DNA of 64,000 nt from Bacillota bacterium (lineage in GTDB: Bacteria > Bacillota > Clostridia > Peptostreptococcales > Anaerovoracaceae), in NCBI GenBank assembly GCA_017437745.1, contig JAFRYI010000008.1:62001-126000 (forward strand), in the 5' to 3' direction. Below, in pieces: positions 1-7,647 of the stretch (its first letter is position 1; every line of letters begins with the position of its first letter). The position numbers and the translations under genes were made by a program. The notes below the pieces were generated by a model that was given only the letters and a program-made list of their open reading frames with translations, was not told where the DNA came from and searched no databases.

Positions 1-752
1 TCATAACCTGGAACGTCAACGGAATACGAGCCTGCATGGGAAAAGGAATGATCGAGTTTTTCAGATCCGAAGATCCCGACATATTCTGCCTGCAGGAGAC
101 CAAGGCTCAGCCGGATCAGGTCGACCTGTCCGCGGAGTTTCCGGAGTACAGACAGTACTGGAACAGCGCGGAAAAGAAAGGCTATTCCGGAACGGCGATA
201 TTCACAAAAGAAGAGCCTCTTTCTGTACATTACGACATAGACGCGGAAGGGCACGACAAGGAGGGAAGGGCGATAACGCTGGAATTCCCGGACTTCTACA
301 TGGTCACTAATTATACGCCCAACTCCCAGAACGAGCTTGCCCGACTGGATTACAGACTCTCCTGGGAGGCCGCCAACAGGGAGTATCTTAAGAAGCTGGA
401 CGCGAAGAAGCCGGTTATAATGTGCGGAGACCTCAACGTGGCGCACAACGAGATTGATCTTAAGAACCCTGATACCAATCACCATAACGCAGGCTTTTCC
501 GACGAGGAGAGGGCGGCGTTCGGACAGCTTCTGGACTGCGGCTTCACGGACTCCTATCGGTATCTGTATCCGGACAAAGTGGAGTACAGTTGGTGGAGCT
601 ACCGCATGAGAGCCCGCGAAAGGAACGTGGGATGGAGGATAGATTATTTCGTTGTCTCTAACCGCATAGCAGATAAGATAAGGGACGTGATCATCCGCGG
701 AGACGTCATGGGCTCCGACCACTGTCCGGTAACGCTTGATATCGACCTCTGA
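1..752 (+). CDS. xth: Exodeoxyribonuclease III (5' end outside window)
   Basis: AP endonuclease/3'-5' exonuclease of base excision repair, acting on abasic sites in DNA. The reading frame is already open at base 3 (ITWNVNGIRAC), so only about four N-terminal residues lie outside the window. Visible family motifs are WNVNGIRA, the metal-binding glutamate in CLQETK, GDLNVAHNEIDL and the C-terminal GSDHCPV with the catalytic Asp-His. It ends with a stop just before a strong terminator, so it is the last gene of a unit that begins to the left. Length is normal for ExoIII. The family assignment is secure; only the true start is missing. Confidence 0.95.
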   Translation, partial: ITWNVNGIRACMGKGMIEFFRSEDPDIFCLQETKAQPDQVDLSAEFPEYRQYWNSAEKKGYSGTAIFTKEEPLSVHYDIDAEGHDKEGRAITLEFPDFYMVTNYTPNSQNELARLDYRLSWEAANREYLKKLDAKKPVIMCGDLNVAHNEIDLKNPDTNHHNAGFSDEERAAFGQLLDCGFTDSYRYLYPDKVEYSWWSYRMRARERNVGWRIDYFVVSNRIADKIRDVIIRGDVMGSDHCPVTLDIDL

Positions 753-776
753 TCCGAGCGTATCAACAGAGTAAAC

Positions 777-810
777 AAAAGACCGCGCGTATGTCCGCGC
801 GGCCTTTTTG
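777..810 (+). terminator. Rho-independent terminator after exonuclease III
   Basis: Seven-base-pair GC stem CCGCGCG (783-789) with CGCGCGG (796-802), a 6-nt loop, then CCTTTTTG. It lies 30 nt after the stop codon and separates the + strand xth unit from the convergent rubrerythrin gene. Confidence 0.85.
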
Positions 811-831
811 TGTTCCTGTTTCAGATCAGTA

Positions 832-1371
832 TCAGTAATTCTCGACCCTCAGCTCGAAGTATGCCTTCGGGTGAGCGCATACCGGGCATTCTTCCGGAGC
901 CTTGGAGCCAACTACGATATGTCCGCAGTTCCTGCACTCCCAGACCTTTACTTCGCTGCGCTCGAAGACCTTCGCGGTCTCGATGTTCTTAAGCAGCGCT
1001 CTGTAGCGTTCTTCATGAGCCTTTTCTATCGCAGCTACTCCTCTGAACTTCTCGGCAAGTTCCGGGAATCCCTCTTCGTCGGCGACCTTTGCGAAGCCTG
1101 CGTACATGTCGGTCCACTCGAAGTTCTCGCCGTCGGCAGCCGCGGAAAGGTTGGCGGAAGTATCGCCTATGCCGTCGAGCTCCTTGAACCAGAGCTTCGC
1201 GTGCTCCTTTTCGTTAAGAGCGGTCTTGGAGAACAGCTCAGCTATCTGCTCAAATCCTTCCTTCTTTGCTTTCGAAGCGAAATAATCGTATTTGTTTCTG
1301 GCCTGGGACTCTCCCGCGAAAGCGGTCAGGAGATTCTGTTCGGTCTTTGTTCCTGCGTATTTGTTTGCCAT
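832..1371 (-). CDS. rbr: Rubrerythrin
   Basis: Non-haem di-iron peroxidase that detoxifies hydrogen peroxide in the cytoplasm of anaerobes, taking electrons through its own rubredoxin-like centre. The 179-residue protein has an N-terminal ferritin-like four-helix domain, with ESQARNKY and the later EKAHEERY carrying the metal-ligand ExxH pattern, and a C-terminal rubredoxin domain with CRNC and CPVC pairs. The start is fixed by AAGGAGG upstream of the ATG. It is monocistronic: its own promoter lies upstream and a convergent terminator follows. Presence of this gene supports an anaerobic or microaerophilic host. Confidence 0.96.
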   Translation of the reverse strand: MANKYAGTKTEQNLLTAFAGESQARNKYDYFASKAKKEGFEQIAELFSKTALNEKEHAKLWFKELDGIGDTSANLSAAADGENFEWTDMYAGFAKVADEEGFPELAEKFRGVAAIEKAHEERYRALLKNIETAKVFERSEVKVWECRNCGHIVVGSKAPEECPVCAHPKAYFELRVENY

Positions 1372-1411
1372 GATCCTTCCTCCTTATTTCAATGGTTTCA
1401 TCTGCAAGAAG

Positions 1412-1440
1412 ATTATAGCATAAACACATCGTCATATTAA
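1412..1440 (-). promoter_or_regulatory. Promoter of rubrerythrin gene
   Basis: Read on the minus strand: TTAATA (-35, 1435-1440), 17-bp spacer, TATAAT (-10, 1412-1417) preceded by TGC, which makes an extended -10. The expected transcript start leaves a leader of about 35 nt that holds the AAGGAGG ribosome binding site. Confidence 0.65.
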
Positions 1441-1461
1441 CCCATTCTGTGGCTTTGGCAA

Positions 1462-1488
1462 CAAAAAAGCCCCAGAATACGCCGGGGC
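1462..1488 (-). terminator. Terminator after the CBS-domain membrane protein pair
   Basis: On the minus strand GCCCCGG pairs with CTGGGGC (one G-U pair), closed by a 6-nt loop and followed by TTTTTTG. It lies about 10 nt past the stop of the downstream CNNM/CorC gene. Confidence 0.85.
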
Positions 1489-1498
1489 ATAAATGCTG

Positions 1499-2776
1499 TC
1501 AGTCTTCTTCTATAGGAAGCCGTTCTACAAGCAGTCGTTCTACTCGCCGCTCGTCTATATCCAGAATGGTAACTTTCAGGTCTTCGTCCTCGAAGGTGTC
1601 TCCGTTTACGGGGTAGGTCTCGAAATGTTCCAGGGCCCATCCGCCTACGGTGTCCGAATCGCTTTCGAACTCGTCCGGATCGATCCCCACCGTCTCGCAG
1701 AAATCGTCTATTCCAAGGTCTCCGTCGAGCTCGAACAGGTTGTCGGAAAGCTCCTTTACTTCGTCTTCCTCGATCTCGTCCTCTTCGTCCCAGATCTCTC
1801 CGACTATCTCTTCCAGGATGTCCTCCATGGTAATGATGCCCAGCGTTCCGCCGTATTCGTCGCAGACGATGGCCATGTGCTGTTTGGCCTCGCGTAGCTG
1901 GTCCAGCACGGAAGTGAGCTTTGTCGTCTTATAGACGTAGAGCGGTTCCATCAGAAGGCTGCGTATGTCTATGTCTTCCGACTCGGTATATGCTTTAAGG
2001 AACTGGTTCAGGTAGAGGATGCCGATGATGTTGTCTATGCTTCCTTCGTAGACCGGTATCCTTGTGAACGCCGTATCCTCCATGATGACGGCAAGTATGT
2101 CGTCCAGGCTGTCTTCTATGTCTATGGCTTCGACGTCCACGCGGCTGGTCATTGCTTCGTAGGCGGAAACGTCCAGGAAATCTATGGCTGCCTGGACGAG
2201 CTCGGACTGGTCTTCGTCAAGGACTTCTTCGTCCTCGGCGGTCTCTATTATCGTCTGCAGCTCGTCTATGGCTTCCTCGGCCGCGGTGTCCTCGTCCATG
2301 TCCGCGTCTTCGCCCTTAAGTTCTCTGGTAATGAAGTCGACCATCTTGATGACGACGAACACGAAAGGCTTAAGGACGGTCATGAGTCCCTTGACCGGAG
2401 CCGAATACCTTAAAGCCATGGTGTTGGAGATCTTTTTGGCTCTGATCTTGGGTATGGTCTCGCCGAATATGACTACAAGCACCGTTACGACTACCGTGGC
2501 GATCCAGGTGTATCCGCTGCCTATCAGCTTGATGACTATCACGGAGCCGATGGATGAAGCGGCTATGTTCACGAGATTGTTGCCGGTGAGTATGGCTCCC
2601 AGCGCTTCGTCGAAGTTCTCCAGTATACCGAAGGCCCTGGCGGCGCGTTTGTCTCCGCTTTCCTTAAGGTTCTCTACGCGTATCCTGCTGCATGACGAGT
2701 AGGACATCTCCGCTCCGGAGAAGAAGGCGGACAGTACGACGCAGACTATCAGTGCCGCGAAAAGTGCTATTATCAT
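1499..2776 (-). CDS. CNNM/CorC-family transporter, full-length paralog (HlyC/CorC)
   Basis: Integral membrane protein of the CNNM/CorC (hemolysin C-like, DUF21) family, thought to move or sense divalent cations such as magnesium. The 425 residues show an N-terminal DUF21 membrane domain with several hydrophobic helices beginning at residue 2 and the GAEM motif, then two CBS domains (roughly 200-330), then an acidic linker and the C-terminal transporter-associated (CorC_HlyC) domain with VGGWALEHF. The ATG overlaps the stop of the upstream paralog by 4 bp, so the two are translationally coupled and probably assemble together. Substrate is not known from sequence. Confidence 0.88.
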   Translation of the reverse strand: MIIALFAALIVCVVLSAFFSGAEMSYSSCSRIRVENLKESGDKRAARAFGILENFDEALGAILTGNNLVNIAASSIGSVIVIKLIGSGYTWIATVVVTVLVVIFGETIPKIRAKKISNTMALRYSAPVKGLMTVLKPFVFVVIKMVDFITRELKGEDADMDEDTAAEEAIDELQTIIETAEDEEVLDEDQSELVQAAIDFLDVSAYEAMTSRVDVEAIDIEDSLDDILAVIMEDTAFTRIPVYEGSIDNIIGILYLNQFLKAYTESEDIDIRSLLMEPLYVYKTTKLTSVLDQLREAKQHMAIVCDEYGGTLGIITMEDILEEIVGEIWDEEDEIEEDEVKELSDNLFELDGDLGIDDFCETVGIDPDEFESDSDTVGGWALEHFETYPVNGDTFEDEDLKVTILDIDERRVERLLVERLPIEED

Positions 2777-3786
2777 TGCTTTTCGCCTCCTTTGTCCTTG
2801 TCGTCCTCATCCCAGATCTCGCCGACGAGCTCTTCGAGTATATCCTCCACTGATACGACGCCTGTGCTGTGGCCGTGACCGTCGTGTGCAACGGCCATGG
2901 TGAACTGATGCTCCGCCATTATAGGCAGAAGATCGTCTATGTTAAGGTCCTGACTGACGAACAGCGGCTTGTTTAGAAGCTTTCTGACGTCCAGATCGTT
3001 CTTGTCGGTAAGATAAGCGCGGATGTAGTTCCTTATCTGAAGTATGCCTATGATGTGGTTAAGATCGCCGCTGTAGACCGGAAGTCTGCTGTGGACCTGG
3101 CTCTTGATGTGCTCCAGTATCTCCTCGGCGCTGTCTTCCGCGTTTATGGCTTCCACTTTGTCTATGGGCGTCATTATGGTGCGGACGGTAATGTCTCCGA
3201 ACTCTATGGCGGACTGGATCAGTTCGCCCTCGTCCTCCTCCAGGGTACCTTCCTCCGTCATGTCTTCGATTATGTCGTGGAGCTCGTCCTCGGTGACGGT
3301 AAGCTCCTGCTCTGCTTTGGTCAGACGGGAAGCAAGCTCTCCTATCTTCGCCAGCGCGAAGGAAAGGGGAGTGAGCAGCTTCATCAGGAAGGTTATGATG
3401 CCGGAGTTGGACAGAGTAAATCTGTTGGCGTACTTTTTGGCTACGCTCTTCGGGAGCATCTCGCCGAAGAAGAACACGAGTATGGTCATTATGACCGTGC
3501 TGACGCTTACCATTCCTGCGCCGTAGCGCGCGTTAACATAGACCGTGACTATCGTCGCGGCCGCGATGTGTACGATGTTGGTGCAGATGAGTATGGTGGT
3601 TATCGCTCTGTCGAAATGATCCAGAACGAAAAGGGCTCTGTCCGCCCGCAGATCGCCGCGTTCCGAAGCCACTCGAAGCTTGTTTCTGTTCGCTGAAGCT
3701 ATGGCGGTCTCGCTGACCGCAAGGAACGCCGCTATGAATAAAAGAATGATCACCCAAGGCCAGGGCGATCGGGGAACTGTGTCCAT
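2773..3786 (-). CDS. CNNM/CorC-family membrane protein, short paralog
   Basis: Second DUF21 plus CBS-pair protein, 337 residues, directly upstream of its longer paralog. It has the N-terminal membrane domain (AVSETAIASANRN matches the family's core motif) and two CBS domains ending in EDILEELVGEIWDEDD, but stops there with a charged tail and lacks the C-terminal CorC_HlyC domain found in the neighbour. The stop overlaps the next ATG (ATGA). The start is supported by CAAGGAGAG. The rpmB terminator lies between its start and rpmB, so it is either expressed by readthrough or from a promoter I cannot identify. Family assignment is firm; cation specificity is open. Confidence 0.85.
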   Translation of the reverse strand: MDTVPRSPWPWVIILLFIAAFLAVSETAIASANRNKLRVASERGDLRADRALFVLDHFDRAITTILICTNIVHIAAATIVTVYVNARYGAGMVSVSTVIMTILVFFFGEMLPKSVAKKYANRFTLSNSGIITFLMKLLTPLSFALAKIGELASRLTKAEQELTVTEDELHDIIEDMTEEGTLEEDEGELIQSAIEFGDITVRTIMTPIDKVEAINAEDSAEEILEHIKSQVHSRLPVYSGDLNHIIGILQIRNYIRAYLTDKNDLDVRKLLNKPLFVSQDLNIDDLLPIMAEHQFTMAVAHDGHGHSTGVVSVEDILEELVGEIWDEDDKDKGGEKQ

Positions 3787-3801
3787 TTCTCTCCTTGACT
3801 G

Positions 3802-3831
3802 AAAAAAAAGCTGCAGTCATAAGACTGCAGC
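3802..3831 (-). terminator. Terminator after rpmB
   Basis: On the minus strand a perfect nine-base-pair stem, GCTGCAGTC and GACTGCAGC, with loop TTAT, followed by eight T. It lies 20 nt beyond the rpmB stop and before the short CNNM gene, so the CNNM pair depends on readthrough or another promoter. Confidence 0.92.
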
Positions 3832-3850
3832 GGTCGTTGCATATTTTATA

Positions 3851-4039
3851 TTATGCTCTGGTAACTTTTCCGGACTTGATGCAGTGTGTGCAGACGTTCA
3901 TCCTTCTGGTAGTTCCGTTCTCTTCAACTCTTACAGTCTGTATGTTCGCGTTCCACTTTCTTCTCGTATGACGATTGGAGTGGGATACGTTGTTTCCGGA
4001 TACCTGACCCTTGCCGCAGATCTCGCACTTCTTGGACAT
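3851..4039 (-). CDS. rpmB: 50S ribosomal protein L28
   Basis: Structural protein of the large ribosomal subunit, 62 residues, usual for the bacterial family. N-terminal MSKKCEIC and later CTHC give the four-cysteine zinc-binding form; the conserved [11 protein letters not shown] segment is present. The start is set by AAGGAGGAG six nt before ATG. It has its own promoter, an approximately 80-nt leader with alternative pairing (see the leader entry) and its own terminator. It stands back to back with the Asp23-family gene, as rpmB and yloU do in many Bacillota. Confidence 0.97.
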   Translation of the reverse strand: MSKKCEICGKGQVSGNNVSHSNRHTRRKWNANIQTVRVEENGTTRRMNVCTHCIKSGKVTRA

Positions 4040-4045
4040 TTTTAA

Positions 4046-4117
4046 CTCCTCCTTACCGCAAATGGTTGAAATTTCAAGCTTTAAGCACCTTTTGCGGTGC
4101 GTGTTTTCTTTTCAGAC
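4046..4117 (-). promoter_or_regulatory. Candidate L28 mRNA leader with alternative hairpins
   Basis: On the minus strand a small hairpin GCACC..GGTGC (4096-4100 with 4085-4089) shares bases with a second possible helix, ACCGCAAA (4091-4098) with TTTGCGGT (4055-4062). The 3' arm of the second helix ends exactly at the AAGGAGG ribosome binding site. The two pairings exclude each other, which would suit autogenous translational control. This is inference from complementarity only. Confidence 0.35.
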
Positions 4118-4123
4118 CAAGAA

Positions 4124-4152
4124 ATTATAGCACAAGGTATTTGCTTTAGCAA
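4124..4152 (-). promoter_or_regulatory. Promoter of rpmB
   Basis: Minus strand: TTGCTA (-35, 4147-4152), 17-bp spacer, TATAAT (-10, 4124-4129) with TGC directly before it (extended -10). It overlaps the upstream region of the divergent promoter of the Asp23-family gene. Confidence 0.75.
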
Positions 4153-4170
4153 GATTTTTTTAGGAAAGTT

Positions 4171-4179
4171 TGCTATAAT
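4171..4179 (+). promoter_or_regulatory. Extended -10 promoter of Asp23-family gene, probably leaderless
   Basis: TGC-TATAAT (4171-4179) with the ATG at 4186, only 7 nt after the -10 hexamer. Transcription should therefore start at or next to the start codon. No Shine-Dalgarno sequence precedes the ATG. No good -35 is seen at 17 bp. Confidence 0.65.
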
Positions 4180-4185
4180 ATATCC

Positions 4186-4548
4186 ATGCTATATAAAGAA
4201 ACCAACGACTTAGGCATAATCACCCTTAACGAAGCTCTCGTGGGCCAGCTTCTCGCGGAAGCAATAGCCCCCTGGGAAGGCAAGGCGAAGTATACCGGAG
4301 AGCGTCAGATCCGCTGCGGAGAAGACGGTCTCTACGTTTACGCGGCGCTGAGCATACGTATGGGCTACAGCACCAGCGAGATCGCCGGAGGCATACTGGA
4401 ATACGTAACCAAAGCCGCGGAGGAGTCCCTGGAGCTTCCGATCGAAGACATAATCATAGAGGTCGTGCAGATGACAACTCTGAGGACCTTCGTCAAACGC
4501 AGCATACGATTCAGCTATCGTGGCACAGAAGAAGAACAGCAGGAATAG
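4186..4548 (+). CDS. Asp23/Gls24 family (YloU-like) envelope stress protein
   Basis: Small (120 residues) protein of the Asp23/Gls24 family; characterised members act at the membrane or cell envelope, often through AmaP-like partners. The family features seen are the N-terminal ITLNEALVGQLLAEA and the central IRMGYSTSEIAGGILEYV helix-strand segment. In many Bacillota the homologue yloU is followed by fakA (dihydroxyacetone-kinase-like) and then recG; here fakA is absent and recG overlaps the 3' end by 29 bp. It is preceded by an extended -10 only 7 nt from the ATG. A second family member lies at 26997. Confidence 0.85.
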   Translation: MLYKETNDLGIITLNEALVGQLLAEAIAPWEGKAKYTGERQIRCGEDGLYVYAALSIRMGYSTSEIAGGILEYVTKAAEESLELPIEDIIIEVVQMTTLRTFVKRSIRFSYRGTEEEQQE

Positions 4549-6586
4549 CATAGGACTTTATTCACCGGTAACGGACGTAAAAGGCGTCGGCCCCAAAAAG
4601 GCCGAAGCTTTTTTGCGCCTGGGAATAGAGAACTTATCCGACGTCCTGGAACTTTATCCCCGCGAGTACGAGGATCTGCGCAACAGGAAAAGGATATTCG
4701 AGCTTACGGACGGAGAGAAAGCCGTTGTCACGGCTAGAGTTCTTAACGCTTCTTTAGGAAGAGGTTTCGGACGCAAAAGGACTCTGCACGTCCTGACAGA
4801 AGACGATACCGGCCGCATGGAGGTCCTGTTCTTCAACGGTACATATCTGCTGCCTCAGTTCAAGGCGGGGAATCTGTTCCGGTTCTACGGAAAGGTGAAG
4901 ATCGAATACGGAAGGACCACCATGTTCCATCCGTCGTATTCCCATGCGGACGCGGACGCGGAAGACGGGATCCTGCCCGTATATCCGCTTACGAGAGGCC
5001 TTACGCAGAAAGATGTCAGGCTGCTTTCCGCCGCGGCGCTGGAGCACCTGGACGAGCTTAAGGAAACATTGCCCGAAGCCGCGGTAGTCTCCGCAAGGCT
5101 GTGCGGCCGCGATTACGCTTACAGGAACATACACTATCCGGAAGGTGACGACGGTTTCCGCGCGGCTAGGTACAGGTTAGTCTACGAGGAGCTGTTCTGT
5201 CTGGATGCGGCTCTTGCGCTTTCAAGGACCAGAGGCGGCCGCGGAAGAAAAGGCCGCAGTTTCGACATTTCCTCCTCTAAGGAGTTTACGGACAGTCTGC
5301 CGTATAAGCTCACAGGCGCGCAGAGCAGGGCTCTTTCCGAGATACTTTCGGACATGAAGAGCGATAAAGCCATGAACAGGCTCGTGCAGGGCGACGTAGG
5401 CAGCGGCAAGACCGCGGTAGCGTGCGCAGCCATGTTCGTAGCGCTTAAAAACGGCTGCCAGAGCGCTTTCATGGCGCCCACCGACATATTGGCCCGTCAG
5501 CATTTCGAAACGCTTAAAAAGCTTTTCAGGGGCTTCGGGACGCACATCGAACTGCTGACATCTTCCATGCCTTCCGCGGAAAAACGCAGGGTGCTTAAAG
5601 GCCTTGCCGACGGGAGCGTGGACATAGCCGTAGGCACGCACGCTCTGATCTCCGACAACGTAGTTTACAAGGATCTGGGGCTCGTCATAACCGACGAGCA
5701 GCACCGTTTCGGAGTCAGCCAGAGGGAATCCCTGTCCGCCAAAGGTACGGATCCGGACGTTCTGGTAATGACGGCGACGCCCATTCCGAGGACGCTTGCA
5801 GTCGTGCTGTACGCGGACCTGGACATTTCGATAATAGACGAGCTTCCGCCCGGACGCGTTCCCATAGAGACCACGCGTTACGACGCTTCGGGACGGAATA
5901 AGGCTTACGCTCTGCTGGAAAATGAGGTCCGTTCCGGACGCCAGGCCTACGTAGTAGCGCCTTTCATCGAGGACTCCGAGGCTCTAGACGCGTATTCCGC
6001 CGAAGGACTGTTCGAGGAAGTTAAGAGCAGGTTCCCGGATCTTAAGTGCGGGCTCCTTCACGGCAGAATGACCCAGCAGGAGAAGGACGCAGTAATGGAG
6101 GCCTTCTATTCAGGGCAGCTGCAGATACTCGTTTCCACCGTAGTCATCGAAGTAGGCATAGACGTGCCGAACGCTACGGTAATGCTCATAGAGAATTCCG
6201 AACGTTTCGGACTGGCGCAGATGCACCAGCTGAGAGGCCGCGTCGGCAGAGGGGAGCACAAGTCCTACTGCCTCATAATCACTGACAGCGAAAGCGAGAC
6301 GGCCGTTGAAAGAGCCGAGATAATGTGCAGCACTTCCGACGGTTTCGTGATCGCCAACAAAGACCTGGAGATCCGCGGTCCCGGAGAGTTCTTCGGCTAC
6401 AGGCAGCACGGACTTCCGCAGCTGCGTCTGGCGGATCCCGTAAAGCACGGAGCCGTTGCGGCGCAGGCGCTTAAGGACGTTAAGGAGATGCTTTCTGAAG
6501 ACCCGTCCCTGAGCTTGCCGCAGAACGCTTTTTTCGCTCAGAACCTGAGAAATAAGTACATGCAAAGCGATAGACTAACACTGTGA
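4520..6586 (+). CDS. recG: ATP-dependent DNA helicase RecG
   Basis: Superfamily 2 translocase that remodels stalled replication forks and Holliday junctions. The 688 residues show the N-terminal wedge/OB domain (VKGVGPKKAEAFLRLGI onward), Walker A GDVGSGKT near residue 291, DEQHRFG box near 392, TATPIPRTLA, and the C-terminal helicase motif QLRGRVGRG followed by the TRG-type tail. Length fits the family. The best start is the GTG at 4520, overlapping the Asp23-family gene by 29 bp in another frame; no strong ribosome binding site is seen, so it is probably coupled to the upstream gene. Confidence 0.97.
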   Translation: MAQKKNSRNSIGLYSPVTDVKGVGPKKAEAFLRLGIENLSDVLELYPREYEDLRNRKRIFELTDGEKAVVTARVLNASLGRGFGRKRTLHVLTEDDTGRMEVLFFNGTYLLPQFKAGNLFRFYGKVKIEYGRTTMFHPSYSHADADAEDGILPVYPLTRGLTQKDVRLLSAAALEHLDELKETLPEAAVVSARLCGRDYAYRNIHYPEGDDGFRAARYRLVYEELFCLDAALALSRTRGGRGRKGRSFDISSSKEFTDSLPYKLTGAQSRALSEILSDMKSDKAMNRLVQGDVGSGKTAVACAAMFVALKNGCQSAFMAPTDILARQHFETLKKLFRGFGTHIELLTSSMPSAEKRRVLKGLADGSVDIAVGTHALISDNVVYKDLGLVITDEQHRFGVSQRESLSAKGTDPDVLVMTATPIPRTLAVVLYADLDISIIDELPPGRVPIETTRYDASGRNKAYALLENEVRSGRQAYVVAPFIEDSEALDAYSAEGLFEEVKSRFPDLKCGLLHGRMTQQEKDAVMEAFYSGQLQILVSTVVIEVGIDVPNATVMLIENSERFGLAQMHQLRGRVGRGEHKSYCLIITDSESETAVERAEIMCSTSDGFVIANKDLEIRGPGEFFGYRQHGLPQLRLADPVKHGAVAAQALKDVKEMLSEDPSLSLPQNAFFAQNLRNKYMQSDRLTL

Positions 6587-6590
6587 TATA

Positions 6591-6599
6591 TGTTAAAAT
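6591..6599 (+). promoter_or_regulatory. Extended -10 promoter of rsmD
   Basis: TGT-TAAAAT (6591-6599) lies 9 nt before the rsmD ATG at 6608 and right after the recG stop. No Shine-Dalgarno sequence is present. An ATG-ATA-TGA mini-frame starts at 6603, so initiation presumably uses the second ATG. Second example in this window of a -10 element placed for a leaderless or near-leaderless message. Confidence 0.5.
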
Positions 6600-6607
6600 A
6601 AAATGAT

Positions 6608-7159
6608 ATGAGGATCATTGCAGGAGAATACAGAGGAAGACGTTTGAAGTCCCCGCCGGACTACTCCATAAGGCCTACCAGCGACAAGGTTAAAGAGGCT
6701 GTTTTCAGCATCATCCTGCCGTATTTCAAGCCAAAGACGGTAGTAATGGACGTGTTCGCAGGCAGCGGCAATCTGGGGCTGGAAGCTCTCAGCCGCGGAG
6801 CTGTTAAAGCCTATTTTTCGGACTCCGAGAGGGATTCCGTCAGGCTCGTCAGGGAAAACGTCGCGATATGCAGGGCGCAGGATAAGGCGGTCATTCTTAA
6901 CGCTGATTTCCGCAGCGCCATTTCCCGCGTCTCGGAAAAGATAGATTTCTATTTTCTGGATCCTCCGTACGCGGACGGATACCTTCTTGAAGCGCTGGAT
7001 ACCATACTCGACAGCGGCAGTCTGGCTGCGGACGGCATGATCGTCTGCGAGCACGACCGTCACGAAGAGCTGCCGGAGGAATACAGGGACCTGGAATGCT
7101 TCAGATCCAGAAGATACGGAAAGACAGGACTTACGATATACCGGAGGAAGACTCAATGA
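6608..7159 (+). CDS. rsmD: 16S rRNA (guanine(966)-N(2))-methyltransferase RsmD
   Basis: SAM-dependent methyltransferase that modifies G966 of 16S rRNA during 30S assembly. The 183-residue protein starts with MRIIAGEYRGRRLKSP, carries the SAM-binding segment VFAGSGNLGLEALSRG and the catalytic DPPY motif (FLDPPYADGY). Length is usual. Its stop overlaps the coaD start (ATGA), the standard rsmD-coaD pair. It has an extended -10 promoter close to the start codon and no visible ribosome binding site. Confidence 0.95.
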   Translation: MRIIAGEYRGRRLKSPPDYSIRPTSDKVKEAVFSIILPYFKPKTVVMDVFAGSGNLGLEALSRGAVKAYFSDSERDSVRLVRENVAICRAQDKAVILNADFRSAISRVSEKIDFYFLDPPYADGYLLEALDTILDSGSLAADGMIVCEHDRHEELPEEYRDLECFRSRRYGKTGLTIYRRKTQ

Positions 7160-7647
7160 AAAAAGGCTTTTGCTGCGGCACCTTCGATCCAATAACCGTC
7201 GGACACGTGGACGTCATCGAAAGGGCCGCGAAGCTCTGCGATACCCTCGTAGTCGGTGTCGTCGTCAACTACGCAAAGGAGAGCTTTTTCACTCTGGAAC
7301 AGCGTACGGAGATGGTGAAGGCGGCTCTTAAGCACATCGAAAACGTGGAGATCGTGTCTTTCTCGGACCATCTTCCTACGTACGTAATGAACAACGGTTT
7401 CGATTTCATAGTCAGAGGCCTGCGCAACGTAAGCGACTTCGACTACGAGATAAGTCTTGCCCAGCTCTACGACTATTTCTTCAAGGGCAGCTGCGAGACC
7501 ATCTACATCATGACCAAGCCGGAGTATTCGTACATCAGCTCTTCCATCGTGCGCACCAATTTCAGCCTGGGAGCGGACGTTTCCGGATGGGTCAGCAAAG
7601 ACGTTTACAAACTTATGAAACAATATAAAACAGGGGGTAAGAAATGA
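7156..7647 (+). CDS. coaD: Phosphopantetheine adenylyltransferase
   Basis: Fourth step of coenzyme A synthesis: transfers AMP from ATP to 4'-phosphopantetheine. The 163-residue protein begins MKKGFCCGTFDPITVGH with the nucleotidyltransferase T/HxGH motif, and has the conserved VRGLRNVSDFDYE and YISSSIVR segments. The frame is open further upstream to 7096, but the ATG at 7156 overlaps the rsmD stop by 4 bp and gives the family's usual N-terminus, preceded by GGAGGAAG. Followed with a 4-bp overlap by a coiled-coil protein. Confidence 0.96.
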   Translation: MKKGFCCGTFDPITVGHVDVIERAAKLCDTLVVGVVVNYAKESFFTLEQRTEMVKAALKHIENVEIVSFSDHLPTYVMNNGFDFIVRGLRNVSDFDYEISLAQLYDYFFKGSCETIYIMTKPEYSYISSSIVRTNFSLGADVSGWVSKDVYKLMKQYKTGGKK

